Assembly (NCBI GenBank): GCA_964004625.1
Contig: CAXFOB010000040.1
Coordinates: forward strand, 1-33,531
Source: GCA-002697625 sp002697625
Lineage (GTDB): Bacteria > Bacteroidota > Bacteroidia > Flavobacteriales > BACL11
Length of the DNA stretch: 33,531 bases
Direction of reading: 5' to 3'
A model generated the notes under the pieces. The model did no database searches and was not told the origin of the DNA. It saw only the letters and a program-made list of their open reading frames with translations. Each line of letters starts with the position of its first letter. The first letter of the stretch is position 1. A program made the translations under genes and the position numbers. Shown in pieces: positions 24,029-32,339 of this stretch.

Positions 24029-26032
24029 TTATAGGTCAAGCTTATTTAGTGTTTCATCAGAGGCTATATTTGGTAAAGTTACCTTAAGATTAGGTTCCAT
24101 TTCCATGGCTCTTTTAATAGCAAATTTTGCTTCTTTGTTTCTAGCCCAACTTCTTCTACTTATTCCATTGTTTACATCCCAAAACAGCATGGATTTTAAT
24201 CGTCTTTCAGAATCTTTAGTTCCGTCCAGCATCATGCCAAAACCTCCATTTATAACTTCACCCCAACCAACTCCACCACCATTATGTATGGAAACCCAAG
24301 TAGCTCCTCTAAAACTATCTCCTATAACATTATGTATTGCCATGTCGGCTGTAAACTGAGATCCGTCGTAAATGTTTGAAGTTTCTCTATAAGGAGAATC
24401 TGTGCCACTTACATCATGATGATCTCTACCTAAAATAACTGGAGCAGAAATTTCTCCTGTTGCAATAGCAGTATTAAATGCTTCCGCTATCTTCATTCTT
24501 CCTTCTGCATCTGCATATAATATTCGGGATTGTGAACCTACCACCATTTTGTTTTCTCCTGCGGATTTTATCCAGTTGATGTTATCGCTCATTTGTAGCT
24601 GAATTTCCACTGGAGATTTTTTCATAATTTTTTCTAAAACTTCAGATGCTATCTTATCTGTTATTTCTAAATCTGTAGGGCTATTAGAAGAACAAACCCA
24701 ACGGAAAGGACCAAAACCATAATCGAAACACATAGGTCCCATAATATCCTGTACATAAGAAGGATATTTAAACTCTCCTTTATCGTTTAGGATGTTCGCG
24801 CCTGCACGGCTTGCTTCTAATAAAAAGGCATTTCCATAATCAAAGAAGTACATTCCTCTTTCGCTTAAAGTATTAATCGCGTTAGTATGTCTTACAAGAG
24901 TTTTCTGAACTTCTTTTTTGAATTGCTTCGGATTGTTAACCATCATATTATTTGAGTCCTCAAAACTCATCCCTACAGGATAATAACCTCCTGCCCATGG
25001 GTTGTGTAAAGAAGTTTGATCGGAACCAAGTTCTACTTTTACCTTTCTTTCCACTATTTTTTCCCATAAGTCCACAATATTTCCATTATATGCAATAGAA
25101 ACTGCTTCTTTATTTTCCTTAGCTTGTAGAGCTCTATCTATAAGATTATCCAAATCTTTATAGACTTCATCTACCCAGCCTTGCTCTTGTCTTTTGTTGG
25201 TTGCATCCGGATTTACTTCTGCTACTATACAGACTCCTTTTGCAATAACTCCTGCTTTTGGCTGAGCTCCACTCATTCCTCCTAACCCTGCTGTAACAAA
25301 TATTTTTCCACTCATATCTTTTGCAGTAGGGTCAATCTTTCTAGAGGCATTTAAAACGGTAATAGTAGTTCCGTGTACAATACCCTGCGGACCTATATAC
25401 ATAAAACTTCCTGCAGTCATTTGTCCAAATTGGCTAACTCCTAAAGCATTAAATTTTTCCCAATCATCGGGTTTGGAGTAATTTGGTATCATCATACCAT
25501 TGGTTACTACAACTCTTGGAGCGTCTTTATGAGAAGGGAATAAACCCATAGGATGTCCAGAATATAAAACTAAGGTTTGTTCATTTGTCATTTGAGCTAG
25601 ATATTGCATGCAGAGTAGATATTGAGCCCAATTTTGGAATACAGCACCATTTCCTCCATATGTTATGAGTTCGTGAGGATGTTGTGCAATAGCATAGTCT
25701 AAGTTATTAGACAGCATCATCATGATTCCGGCAGCTTGTTTGCTTTTATGAGGAAACTCCTCAAGAGGACGAGATTTTATTTCATAATTTGGTCTGTACC
25801 TGTACATGTAAATTCTACCGTATTCTTTTAACTCTTCCGCAAATTCTACCGCAAGTTCGGAATGTAGATTTTCTGGAAAATATCGTAAGGCATTTTTTAT
25901 AGCAAGTTTCTTTTCCTCTTTTGTAAGTATATCTTTTCTCTTTGGAGCATGGCTCACAGACATATCATATTCTTTTTTTGGAGGAAGTGTTGATGGTATT
26001 CCTCTCAGGATAGATTCTTTAATATCTGTCAT
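24029..26032 (-). CDS. hutU: Urocanate hydratase
   Basis: 667 aa from ATG 26032; a GTG one codon earlier is also in frame. Cytosolic NAD-dependent enzyme of histidine degradation, converting urocanate to 4-imidazolone-5-propionate. Landmarks: TYGGNGAVFQNWAQY, YSGHPMGLFPSHKDAPRV, FVTAGLGGMSGAQPKAG, QTSLHNPWAGGYYPVG, GPMCFDYGFGPFRWVC (aligning with the active-site Cys region FCRG.GPFRW of Pseudomonas HutU), LGRDHHDVSGTDSPYRET and SIHNGGGVGWGEVINGGFG. It is about 110 residues longer than the Pseudomonas enzyme, which is usual for the Bacteroidota version. Its start overlaps the DUF5522 gene by 14 nt, implying translational coupling. No hutH, hutI or hutG is in the window. Confidence 0.97.
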   Translation of the reverse strand: MTDIKESILRGIPSTLPPKKEYDMSVSHAPKRKDILTKEEKKLAIKNALRYFPENLHSELAVEFAEELKEYGRIYMYRYRPNYEIKSRPLEEFPHKSKQAAGIMMMLSNNLDYAIAQHPHELITYGGNGAVFQNWAQYLLCMQYLAQMTNEQTLVLYSGHPMGLFPSHKDAPRVVVTNGMMIPNYSKPDDWEKFNALGVSQFGQMTAGSFMYIGPQGIVHGTTITVLNASRKIDPTAKDMSGKIFVTAGLGGMSGAQPKAGVIAKGVCIVAEVNPDATNKRQEQGWVDEVYKDLDNLIDRALQAKENKEAVSIAYNGNIVDLWEKIVERKVKVELGSDQTSLHNPWAGGYYPVGMSFEDSNNMMVNNPKQFKKEVQKTLVRHTNAINTLSERGMYFFDYGNAFLLEASRAGANILNDKGEFKYPSYVQDIMGPMCFDYGFGPFRWVCSSNSPTDLEITDKIASEVLEKIMKKSPVEIQLQMSDNINWIKSAGENKMVVGSQSRILYADAEGRMKIAEAFNTAIATGEISAPVILGRDHHDVSGTDSPYRETSNIYDGSQFTADMAIHNVIGDSFRGATWVSIHNGGGVGWGEVINGGFGMMLDGTKDSERRLKSMLFWDVNNGISRRSWARNKEAKFAIKRAMEMEPNLKVTLPNIASDETLNKLDL

Positions 26033-26195
26033 CACTTTTCTTTTTATCTTCTTTTTTGTAGGGGCAATGTCTACAATTACTTTGGCAACAATATCCTCTT
26101 TTTAAATGATACTTTTCTGTAAAAACAACATATCCCTCTTTGGAGTAGTAATATTCGTCTTTATCTAATTGGTCTATTTTCGAGAATCCTTTCAT
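26019..26195 (-). CDS. DUF5522 small Cys-motif protein
   Basis: 58-aa ORF: ATG 26195-26193, TAA 26021-26019. The core YVVFTEKYHLKRGYCCQSNC followed by RHCPY matches DUF5522, whose members carry v.T..yHL.RG.CCGn.CRHCPY. The CCx3CRHCPY cluster suggests Zn or Fe-S binding, but no function is established. The family is also found as a stand-alone or fused small domain in other bacteria. It lies under its own -7 element with only 7 nt to the ATG, and overlaps the hutU start by 14 nt. The gene is short enough to be missed by length-cutoff gene callers. Confidence 0.88.
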   Translation of the reverse strand: MKGFSKIDQLDKDEYYYSKEGYVVFTEKYHLKRGYCCQSNCRHCPYKKEDKKKSDDRY

Positions 26196-26201
26196 TTTTT
26201 T

Positions 26202-26235
26202 GCAAATTTACGATATTTGCATTAATGTATATCAA
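26202..26235. promoter_or_regulatory. Back-to-back divergent promoters in a 29-bp gap
   Basis: Between the divergent ATGs (26195 minus, 26225 plus) lies the inverted repeat GCAAAT-N7-ATTTGC (26202-26220). Each arm is the TTTGC end of a -7 element: minus strand TAAATTTG (26210-26203), plus strand GATATTTG (26212-26219, one mismatch). On the minus strand a TTTG (26236-26233) sits 22 bp upstream as -33, inside the plus-strand gene. Both start codons are 5-7 nt from their -7 box. Confidence 0.6.
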
Positions 26236-27115
26236 AACACAGGAAATATCACACCCTCTTCTAGAAGAGAATGAAATACGATTATTTATCAAACGTATAG
26301 ACTTGATCGATTATTTTGTGTCGGGTAATAAATACTATAAACTAAAATATAATTTACTAGAAGCAGAAAAACAAAAAGTCAGTACTATTTTAACCTTTGG
26401 AGGTGCTTTTTCCAATCATATAGCGGCAACGGCATTTGCTGCAAAACAAAAAGGATATAAGAGTATAGGGATTATTAGGGGGGAAGATACCATTCCCTTA
26501 AACGATACTTTAAGTTTTGCAAAGGAACATGGTATGGAACTCAATTATATAAGTAGAGAAGAATACCGACAAAAATATACAGATACTTTTATTACAAACT
26601 TACAACAGAAGTTGGGCAATTTTCATATAATACCAGAAGGAGGTACAAACAAATTTGCTGTAAAGGGTACCTCCGAAATCTTAGATGAGAATGATACACA
26701 AAATTATATTTGTACCGCAATTGGTACAGGAGGAACAATTTCCGGAATTATTAATTCTAGTTCTGATAATCAGAAAGTGTTAGGATTTCCGGCACTAAAA
26801 GGATCTGAAGACTTAGAAAAGGGTATAAGAAGTTGGAGCAACAAACAAAATTGGAAATTAATAACAGATTACCATTTTGGTGGATACGCCAAAATATCAG
26901 AAGAATTAATCCAATTTATAATGGATTTTTACCACAAACAAAATATTCCTTTAGATGCTGTCTATACCGGTAAAATGATGTTTGGAATATTCGATTTAAT
27001 TCAATCTGATTTTTTTCCAAAAGGAAGTAGTATTTTGGCAATACATACAGGAGGATTACAAGGAAATAAAGGGATGAATACAAGATTTAATCTAAATCTG
27101 CCTCATAATCTCTAA
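26225..27115 (+). CDS. PLP-dependent D-cysteine desulfhydrase / ACC deaminase family enzyme
   Basis: 296-aa fold-type II PLP enzyme. SGNKYYKLKYNL holds the lysine that forms the Schiff base (K in GNKYYKLKY), LTFGGAFSNHIAATAFAA is the substrate-binding loop with the Ser-Asn-His of ACC deaminase/D-cysteine desulfhydrase, and IGTGGTISGII is the PLP-phosphate loop. The end, LAIHTGGLQGNKGM, is also typical. Members either open 1-aminocyclopropane-1-carboxylate or release H2S and pyruvate from D-cysteine. In Bacteroidota the latter or an unknown substrate is more likely, since sequence alone does not separate them. It is somewhat shorter than the ~330-aa relatives. It starts 5 nt after a -7-like element. 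Confidence 0.88.
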   Translation: MYIKTQEISHPLLEENEIRLFIKRIDLIDYFVSGNKYYKLKYNLLEAEKQKVSTILTFGGAFSNHIAATAFAAKQKGYKSIGIIRGEDTIPLNDTLSFAKEHGMELNYISREEYRQKYTDTFITNLQQKLGNFHIIPEGGTNKFAVKGTSEILDENDTQNYICTAIGTGGTISGIINSSSDNQKVLGFPALKGSEDLEKGIRSWSNKQNWKLITDYHFGGYAKISEELIQFIMDFYHKQNIPLDAVYTGKMMFGIFDLIQSDFFPKGSSILAIHTGGLQGNKGMNTRFNLNLPHNL

Positions 27116-27218
27116 AGGACTTTCTGTTTTCCAAGTGCAAACATAAAATCTTGATAATTTGTTTATAAGATTGATTTGTAAATGTATAAAATATATGATT
27201 AATGTATAATTTAGTAGT

Positions 27219-28100
27219 ATGAAAAATTTCGGTATAATTTTATTTTTATGTTTTAATTATTTTAGTTTTTCTCAGAGCAAAACAGAACTATATATTGAAA
27301 AATATTTCTACTTAGCTGTTCAAGAGATGAAAGAATTCAAAATCCCAGCATCTATCACATTATCCCAAGGAATATTAGAAAGTGGAAATGGAGAAAGTAG
27401 ATTGGCTACTGAAGGAAAAAATCATTTTGGAATTAAATGTCATGGATGGGAAGGAGAGGAGATTTATGCTGATGATGATGAACTAAATGAATGTTTCCGA
27501 AAGTATAAAAAAGTAGAAGATTCTTACAGAGATCATTCTTTGTTTTTATCTAAAAGAGGAAGGTACTCCTTTTTATTTGAGTTAGATATAACTGATTATA
27601 AAGCTTGGGCAAAAGGATTGAAAAAAGCAGGTTATGCTACTTCTCCAACTTATGCAGAAAAATTAATTAGTTTAATCGAAAGATATAATTTACAAAAGTT
27701 TGATGTAGACATCAACCCGATTGGAGATAAACAATTTTTTCTATCTCATAATTATGGTTTTCCATTTTTTTACGGTTTAGGATTAACTTACATAAAAGAG
27801 GGTAAATATCTGATTTCAACAGATGTAAACTCTTCTTTTTTTTTTAGTTCTACATCTTTAGCTGTCGGCATTCATTTGTGGGATAATTTGTATACAAAAC
27901 TTTCTGTAAATGGAATTTATCATGGATTTACAGAAGATAATATTTATAAGTTTAATTATGGGGTTCATCCCCAACTAAACTATTTGTTAGATACAAAAAA
28001 CAAAAAGATATTAATAAATACAGGTGTTATATATTCTTTTGAAAAAATAAAAGATTATAGTTTTATACCTAGTTTTAGTTTAACTTATTTGATAAATTAA
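27219..28100 (+). CDS. Exported glucosaminidase (GH73) with beta-rich C-terminal domain
   Basis: 293 aa: signal peptide MKNFGIILFLCFNYFSFSQ; GH73/FlgJ-type domain (~22-163) with PASITLSQGILESGNGESRLA (catalytic Glu54), NHFGIKCHGWEG, FRKYKKVEDSYRDHSLFL and YATSPTYAEKLI. It cleaves beta-1,4 links in peptidoglycan. Flavobacterial homologues normally carry LysM repeats after this domain. Here residues ~172-293 are instead short aromatic-rich alternating strands (FFYGLGLTYI, YLISTDVNSSFFF, LYTKLSVNGIYHGF, LINTGVIYSF, SFIPSFSLTYLIN), resembling a small outer-membrane barrel. The stop overlaps the convergent gene's stop by 4 nt. A TAATTTAG just before the ATG is a poor -7 match. Confidence 0.88.
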   Translation: MKNFGIILFLCFNYFSFSQSKTELYIEKYFYLAVQEMKEFKIPASITLSQGILESGNGESRLATEGKNHFGIKCHGWEGEEIYADDDELNECFRKYKKVEDSYRDHSLFLSKRGRYSFLFELDITDYKAWAKGLKKAGYATSPTYAEKLISLIERYNLQKFDVDINPIGDKQFFLSHNYGFPFFYGLGLTYIKEGKYLISTDVNSSFFFSSTSLAVGIHLWDNLYTKLSVNGIYHGFTEDNIYKFNYGVHPQLNYLLDTKNKKILINTGVIYSFEKIKDYSFIPSFSLTYLIN

Positions 28101-29350
28101 TAATAAAACTTTTGCATATAAAAGTAATCTCCTTCTGATGGTTGTTTTTTATCTAGATAGATATTTACAGCAGTATTCCAATTTAATTTATCTCCAGTAT
28201 TTTTTAGAATAAGGTATATATGATCAGATTTTACTTTGTTATAATCATATCCATTAATTTCAAGTTTTTCTTTTAGCTTCACGGTAGCCTGTCTAAAGGA
28301 TTCTCCCTGACTTAGGTAGTATGTGATTTCTCCTAGATTATTAGCTTGCTGATTGTTTTGTGTTTCTTCTACAATCTGATCTATAATGTCTTTTTCATTA
28401 GTTATACTTTCAACTTGTGTACTGTCTATTGTTGTTTTTCCAATACTATCTTCTGTTTTATTAAAATTAAAAATATTAAAGTTAGCAATGACTCCATTTT
28501 GTTCTCCTCTAAGCTGATAGCTAAGTATTTTGATAGAGGTATCTGATTTTTGTGTAATGTCGGAATAGTAATTTAAACTATATTCGGAGTGTTGTTTGTT
28601 TTTGTATTGTATAAAAGTAAGATTTTCTGAAAAGTGTTTTTTGGAGTTTAGTAAGTTGTATAAACTGGAGGTGTCTGAACTAAAAATGCAGAATTCCCCC
28701 AATGTTTTATAGTAATTTATTTTGTTTGTAAATAACGGACCTGCAAGAAAGGAGTTCAGATTGTTAATCTTTAATTTATTGTAGGATTTTACAGAGTTAC
28801 TATCTTTTAATAGATGTAGTAAGCTTATAATGTTATAGGGTTCATCAGATTTTATGTAAAAATAATTTGAGGAGTCAGAAGTGAAAAAACCTACTTGATT
28901 TATATAGCTTGCAAGTTCTGAAACACTAAAATTGTAATTTGTTGTTAATGATGTATTTATAGAATCCCAACTATTGAAAATGTCGTTGTTTTTCAGAAAT
29001 GTTTTGTAATTGTTTAAGCTGTTTTTATTGTAGGATAAACTTAAAAATGTATGTGTGTTGTAGTCTATTATTTCATCAATACTTATTGGGTGTGTAGCTT
29101 GGTTTTTTAGGATGTTAGTAATGTTTGTAGTGTCAGAATATGAAATGTAGGAGTTTTGTATTAAAGAGTCGAATAATATACAGGTATCCTTATTTATAAA
29201 TTTTAAAATTAAATCAGAATTATCTTCTGTTTCTACATAATTATTATTTTTTTCTGTTTCGGATTTTAATCCCGAATAAATCCAGTAGAAAATTGCGAAA
29301 ATACAGAGGATTCCAATAAAACTATTTTTAAGTACTTTGTTCATAATCAT
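28097..29350 (-). CDS. Membrane-anchored protein of unknown function
   Basis: 417 aa with one N-terminal transmembrane segment (around residues 11-27, FIGILCIFAIFYWIYSGL) and a large exported, Ser/Asn-rich, alpha/beta domain. Repeated short strands such as FLSLSYNKNSLNNYK, FFTSDSSNYFYI and LGEFCIFSSDTSSLYNLL, spaced between helices, are reminiscent of DUF3352-type proteins, which is a tentative resemblance only. A Gln/Asn/Glu-rich linker (~315-345) precedes a C-terminal 75-residue segment ending YFYMQKFYY. An in-frame ATG at 29344 (MNKVLKNS) is an equally good start. It follows rnhB by 23 bp, and a TAATTTTG -7 match at 29373-29366 could start it separately. Confidence 0.72.
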   Translation of the reverse strand: MIMNKVLKNSFIGILCIFAIFYWIYSGLKSETEKNNNYVETEDNSDLILKFINKDTCILFDSLIQNSYISYSDTTNITNILKNQATHPISIDEIIDYNTHTFLSLSYNKNSLNNYKTFLKNNDIFNSWDSINTSLTTNYNFSVSELASYINQVGFFTSDSSNYFYIKSDEPYNIISLLHLLKDSNSVKSYNKLKINNLNSFLAGPLFTNKINYYKTLGEFCIFSSDTSSLYNLLNSKKHFSENLTFIQYKNKQHSEYSLNYYSDITQKSDTSIKILSYQLRGEQNGVIANFNIFNFNKTEDSIGKTTIDSTQVESITNEKDIIDQIVEETQNNQQANNLGEITYYLSQGESFRQATVKLKEKLEINGYDYNKVKSDHIYLILKNTGDKLNWNTAVNIYLDKKQPSEGDYFYMQKFYY

Positions 29351-29373
29351 ATTAAATTAACAAAACAAAATTA

Positions 29374-29967
29374 TTAAAATAGTTTCAGCTGATTTGGTAG
29401 TAACTGGAAACTTTTCCTATGGTATTTGTTAGCACCAAATTTTTGTATTGCTCTTCTGTGTTTTTTAGTAGGATATCCTTGGTTGTTTTCCCAATCGTAT
29501 TGAGGATATTCTTTAGATAGATTTTTCATTATTTTATCTCGTGCAGTTTTTGCAAGTACAGATGCGGCAGCTATACTTGTGTATTTGGTATCCCCTTTAA
29601 CAATACACTTATGTTCTACTTTTTTATAGGGGTTAAATTTGTTTCCATCAATTAGTAGAAGTTCAATTTTTTCATTTATTTTATCAATAGCTCGGTGCAT
29701 GGCTAAAAAAGACGCATTCAGTATGTTTATTTTGTCAATTTCTTGTGGAGAAACGAACCCGATTCCAAAGTTTATTGATTCCTTTTTAATAATGATTTCT
29801 AGTTCCTCTCTCTTTTTTTTACTAAGTTGTTTGGAGTCGTTTAATATGGGGTTATGAAAATCTTCTGGAAGTAAAACTGCAGCTGCTACTACCGGTCCTG
29901 CTAGACATCCTCTTCCGGCTTCATCACAGCCAACTTCTATTTGATTAGAAAACTTAAGAGATAACAT
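29374..29967 (-). CDS. rnhB: Ribonuclease HII
   Basis: 197-aa endonuclease that removes RNA from RNA-DNA hybrids, including single misincorporated ribonucleotides. The active-site set is visible: Asp15-Glu16 in VGCDEAGRGCLAGPV, Asp107 in LLIDGN, and Asp126 in VKGDTKYTSIAAASVLAKTARD. The segments LNDSKQLSKKKRE and YDWENNQGYPTKKHRRAI are also characteristic, and length is normal. The ATG lies 2 bp after the preceding secreted-protein gene, so they are probably co-transcribed. Confidence 0.96.
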   Translation of the reverse strand: MLSLKFSNQIEVGCDEAGRGCLAGPVVAAAVLLPEDFHNPILNDSKQLSKKKREELEIIIKKESINFGIGFVSPQEIDKINILNASFLAMHRAIDKINEKIELLLIDGNKFNPYKKVEHKCIVKGDTKYTSIAAASVLAKTARDKIMKNLSKEYPQYDWENNQGYPTKKHRRAIQKFGANKYHRKSFQLLPNQLKLF

Positions 29968-29969
29968 AT

Positions 29970-30830
29970 TTAGGGTTTAAATAGTCCTTTGTTTTCTTTT
30001 TTGGTTTTTACTTCTGTTCTAGCATCAACATCTAGTTTTAACAACCATTTTCCATTTTTGTAATGATAACAATCGTACGATCCGTCAGGAACATAAAATG
30101 CTTTAAATCCTTTTTGTTGTTCTTTAAGGGGTACTAGATGATCAAATACAATTCTGTTTTTTGTGTCATCATAATTTACCGAAACAGAAGTCCTGGAGTT
30201 GTATTCTATAACTACTCTACTAGTTGTTTCTTTCGCATTTATAAATATATTTTTTCCAAACCAAGCCGTATCTTCTTGTATCTCCAAAATATCGATTATT
30301 TTTTTTGTGCTTTTAGGATTATTCCCATCCCATCCGAGTAGTGTATAGTGTTTGTTCTCTTTCTTTTTTTGGCTGATAATTTTGTAGTATAATGCGCCGT
30401 ACCAGTTGTTGTTATTTAGTATTTTATCTGAGAAATTAGGGTGAAAATCATCATTATCTGTTAGTTGAATAATAGTATTGGTTTTAGGCTTGGGTATTAC
30501 TATATATCCGAAATACTGATAGCTTCCATTATCTTTTCTGAGTATCCAGTTAAATATTCTAAAGCTTTTGTCGTTAGGTTGTAGTATGCTAATCGTTTTT
30601 AAGGAATCGAATGGAAATGAGTAGGAGTTGTTGTATTTAAGTACTGCTAAAAGTTCAGAAATAAAACCTTTATTAGCTTCTTGTCTTACTTTTTCATTTT
30701 CTCCATTCATTATAGTATATGCTATAGTAGAAAGAGTATCTTCATATTCCTGTAATACCTTGTTAGAAACTTCTTGAGAAAAGATATTATGTGAAATACA
30801 AAGCAGGAGAATAAAGAGTCCTTTTTTCAT
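29970..30830 (-). CDS. Exported protein of unknown function conserved next to rnhB
   Basis: 286 aa with signal peptide MKKGLFILLLCISHNIFSQ, then a helical region and a beta-rich domain: FRIFNWILRKDNGSYQYFGYIVIPK, WYGALYYKIIS, HYTLLGWDGNNPKSTKKIIDIL, FGKNIFINAKETTSRVVIEYN and DHLVPLKEQQKGFKAFYVPDGSYDCYHY. I recall similar uncharacterised flavobacterial proteins but no domain name or activity. No catalytic motif is evident. The ATG sits 5 nt after a perfect TAnnTTTG, so it probably heads a unit with rnhB. Confidence 0.75.
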   Translation of the reverse strand: MKKGLFILLLCISHNIFSQEVSNKVLQEYEDTLSTIAYTIMNGENEKVRQEANKGFISELLAVLKYNNSYSFPFDSLKTISILQPNDKSFRIFNWILRKDNGSYQYFGYIVIPKPKTNTIIQLTDNDDFHPNFSDKILNNNNWYGALYYKIISQKKKENKHYTLLGWDGNNPKSTKKIIDILEIQEDTAWFGKNIFINAKETTSRVVIEYNSRTSVSVNYDDTKNRIVFDHLVPLKEQQKGFKAFYVPDGSYDCYHYKNGKWLLKLDVDARTEVKTKKENKGLFKP

Positions 30831-30835
30831 ATAAG

Positions 30836-30843
30836 CAAATATA
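30836..30843 (-). promoter_or_regulatory. -7 element of the rnhB unit (leaderless)
   Basis: Minus-strand TATATTTG followed by C matches TAnnTTTG; the G is 5 nt before the ATG at 30830, so the mRNA should start essentially at the start codon. No clear TTG lies 17-23 nt upstream. Confidence 0.5.
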
Positions 30844-30857
30844 GTAATTTGTTCTTT

Positions 30858-31520
30858 TTATCTACATGAATCCCAAATAGCATCTTTTGGGGGAGTAGCT
30901 TGTATAATTGTTTTTTCCTTTTTTATAGGGTGTATAAATTCTAATTTTTGTGCTAATAAATGAATAGAACCATCTTTGTTGGATCGTTTTGCTCCATATT
31001 TTAAATCTCCCTTAATAACACATCCAATATCAGAAAGTTGTACTCTAATTTGATGGTGTCTTCCTGTTTTTGGCTTTATTTCCAGATGGTAATAATTCTT
31101 CATTTTACTTAGTAGTTTGTATCTCAAAACTGCATGTTTTCCTCCTTTACCTTTTGTTGTATAAGATTTGTTCTGCTTCTGATTTTTTTGTAAATAACTC
31201 TCTAAAATTCCTATCTCATCGGGAGGACAATTTTCTACTACAGCCCAATAGGTTTTTTGCACCTCTTTTTTACGGAATTGTTCGTTCATTCTACTCAGAG
31301 CTTTAGAGGTTCTGGCAAATAATACAACACCTGAAGTAGGCCTATCTAACCTATGAATAGTTCCTAAGAAAACCTCTCCAGTTTTGTTGTATTTTTTTTT
31401 GATGTAGGCTTTTATAAAATCAGAAAGGGGAGTGTCTCCTGTTTTATCTCCTTGTACAATATCTCCAGATTTTTTATTTACTGCAATAAGGTGGTTGTCC
31501 TCATACAATACCTCTAACAT
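30858..31520 (-). CDS. RluA-family pseudouridine synthase
   Basis: 220 aa. It isomerises specific uridines in rRNA or tRNA to pseudouridine. Catalytic Asp59 is in the HRLDRPTSGVVLFARTSKA motif, preceded by LIAVNKKSGD and followed by KTYWAVVE, LEIKPKTGRHHQIRVQLSDIG and KGDLKYGA. There is no S4 domain before the catalytic domain, so it belongs to the short RluA/TruC-like group. Which RNA site it modifies is unknown. The ATG overlaps the panB stop by 1 nt (TAATG). Confidence 0.93.
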   Translation of the reverse strand: MLEVLYEDNHLIAVNKKSGDIVQGDKTGDTPLSDFIKAYIKKKYNKTGEVFLGTIHRLDRPTSGVVLFARTSKALSRMNEQFRKKEVQKTYWAVVENCPPDEIGILESYLQKNQKQNKSYTTKGKGGKHAVLRYKLLSKMKNYYHLEIKPKTGRHHQIRVQLSDIGCVIKGDLKYGAKRSNKDGSIHLLAQKLEFIHPIKKEKTIIQATPPKDAIWDSCR

Positions 31521-32338
31521 TAGTATTGTTCCTTTTCGTTAGGGAAGTCCTTAGATTTCACATCCGAAACATATTTTTTTACAGCTCCTGTAATATCTTC
31601 ATACAGATTTAAATACCTTCTTAAAAACCTAGGGTTGAATTCGTGTGTCATACCAATCATATCGTGCAAAACTAATACTTGACCATCAACATCTACTCCT
31701 GCTCCAATCCCAATAATAGGAATAGAAACACTTGCTGCTACTTTTTTTGCAAGTTTTGCTGGTACTTTCTCCAATACAATAGCAAAACAACCTGTTTTCT
31801 CTAATAATTGTGCGTCTGTAATTAATTTCTCTGCTTCTTCTTCCTGCTTAGCGCGTACGGTATAGGTACCAAACTTATAAATAGATTGTGGAGTAAGGCC
31901 TAAATGACCCATCACAGGAATTCCTGCTGTTAATATTCTTTGTATAGAGTCAATAATTTCCGACCCACCTTCAAGTTTTACAGAATGTCCTCCTGTTTCT
32001 TTCATAATCCTAACTGCATTGGAAAGAGCTTCCTTTGAATTTCCTTGGTATGAACCAAATGGCATATCTACTACTACCAAACATCGATTTACGGCTCTTA
32101 CTACAGAGGCCGCATGGTAGATCATTTCGTTTAAAGTAATAGGAAGTGTAGTTTCATGACCAGCCATTACATTAGATGCGGAATCACCAACTAAAATAAC
32201 ATCTATTCCTGCTCCGTCTACTATCTTAGCTAAAGTATAGTCGTATGCAGTAAGCATGGAAATTTTTTCTCCATTATTCTTCATTTCTAGAATAGTGTTA
32301 GTAGTTATCTTTTTATAATCTCTTTTTGCTAGCGACAT
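31520..32338 (-). CDS. panB: 3-methyl-2-oxobutanoate hydroxymethyltransferase
   Basis: 272 aa, full length. First committed step to pantothenate/CoA: transfers a hydroxymethyl group from 5,10-methylene-THF to alpha-ketoisovalerate to give ketopantoate. Metal ligands and active-site residues are present: Asp52 in LVGDSASNVMAG, Asp91 in VVDMPFGSYQ, Lys121/Glu123 in SVKLEGG, and Glu190 in IVLEKVPAKLA, plus PVMGHLGLTPQS. It is a (beta/alpha)8 barrel that assembles as a decamer in E. coli. It starts 1 bp after the upstream coiled-coil gene's stop and is followed by the pseudouridine synthase with 1-nt overlap. No panC or panD is in the window. Confidence 0.97.
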   Translation of the reverse strand: MSLAKRDYKKITTNTILEMKNNGEKISMLTAYDYTLAKIVDGAGIDVILVGDSASNVMAGHETTLPITLNEMIYHAASVVRAVNRCLVVVDMPFGSYQGNSKEALSNAVRIMKETGGHSVKLEGGSEIIDSIQRILTAGIPVMGHLGLTPQSIYKFGTYTVRAKQEEEAEKLITDAQLLEKTGCFAIVLEKVPAKLAKKVAASVSIPIIGIGAGVDVDGQVLVLHDMIGMTHEFNPRFLRRYLNLYEDITGAVKKYVSDVKSKDFPNEKEQY

Positions 32339-32339
32339 T

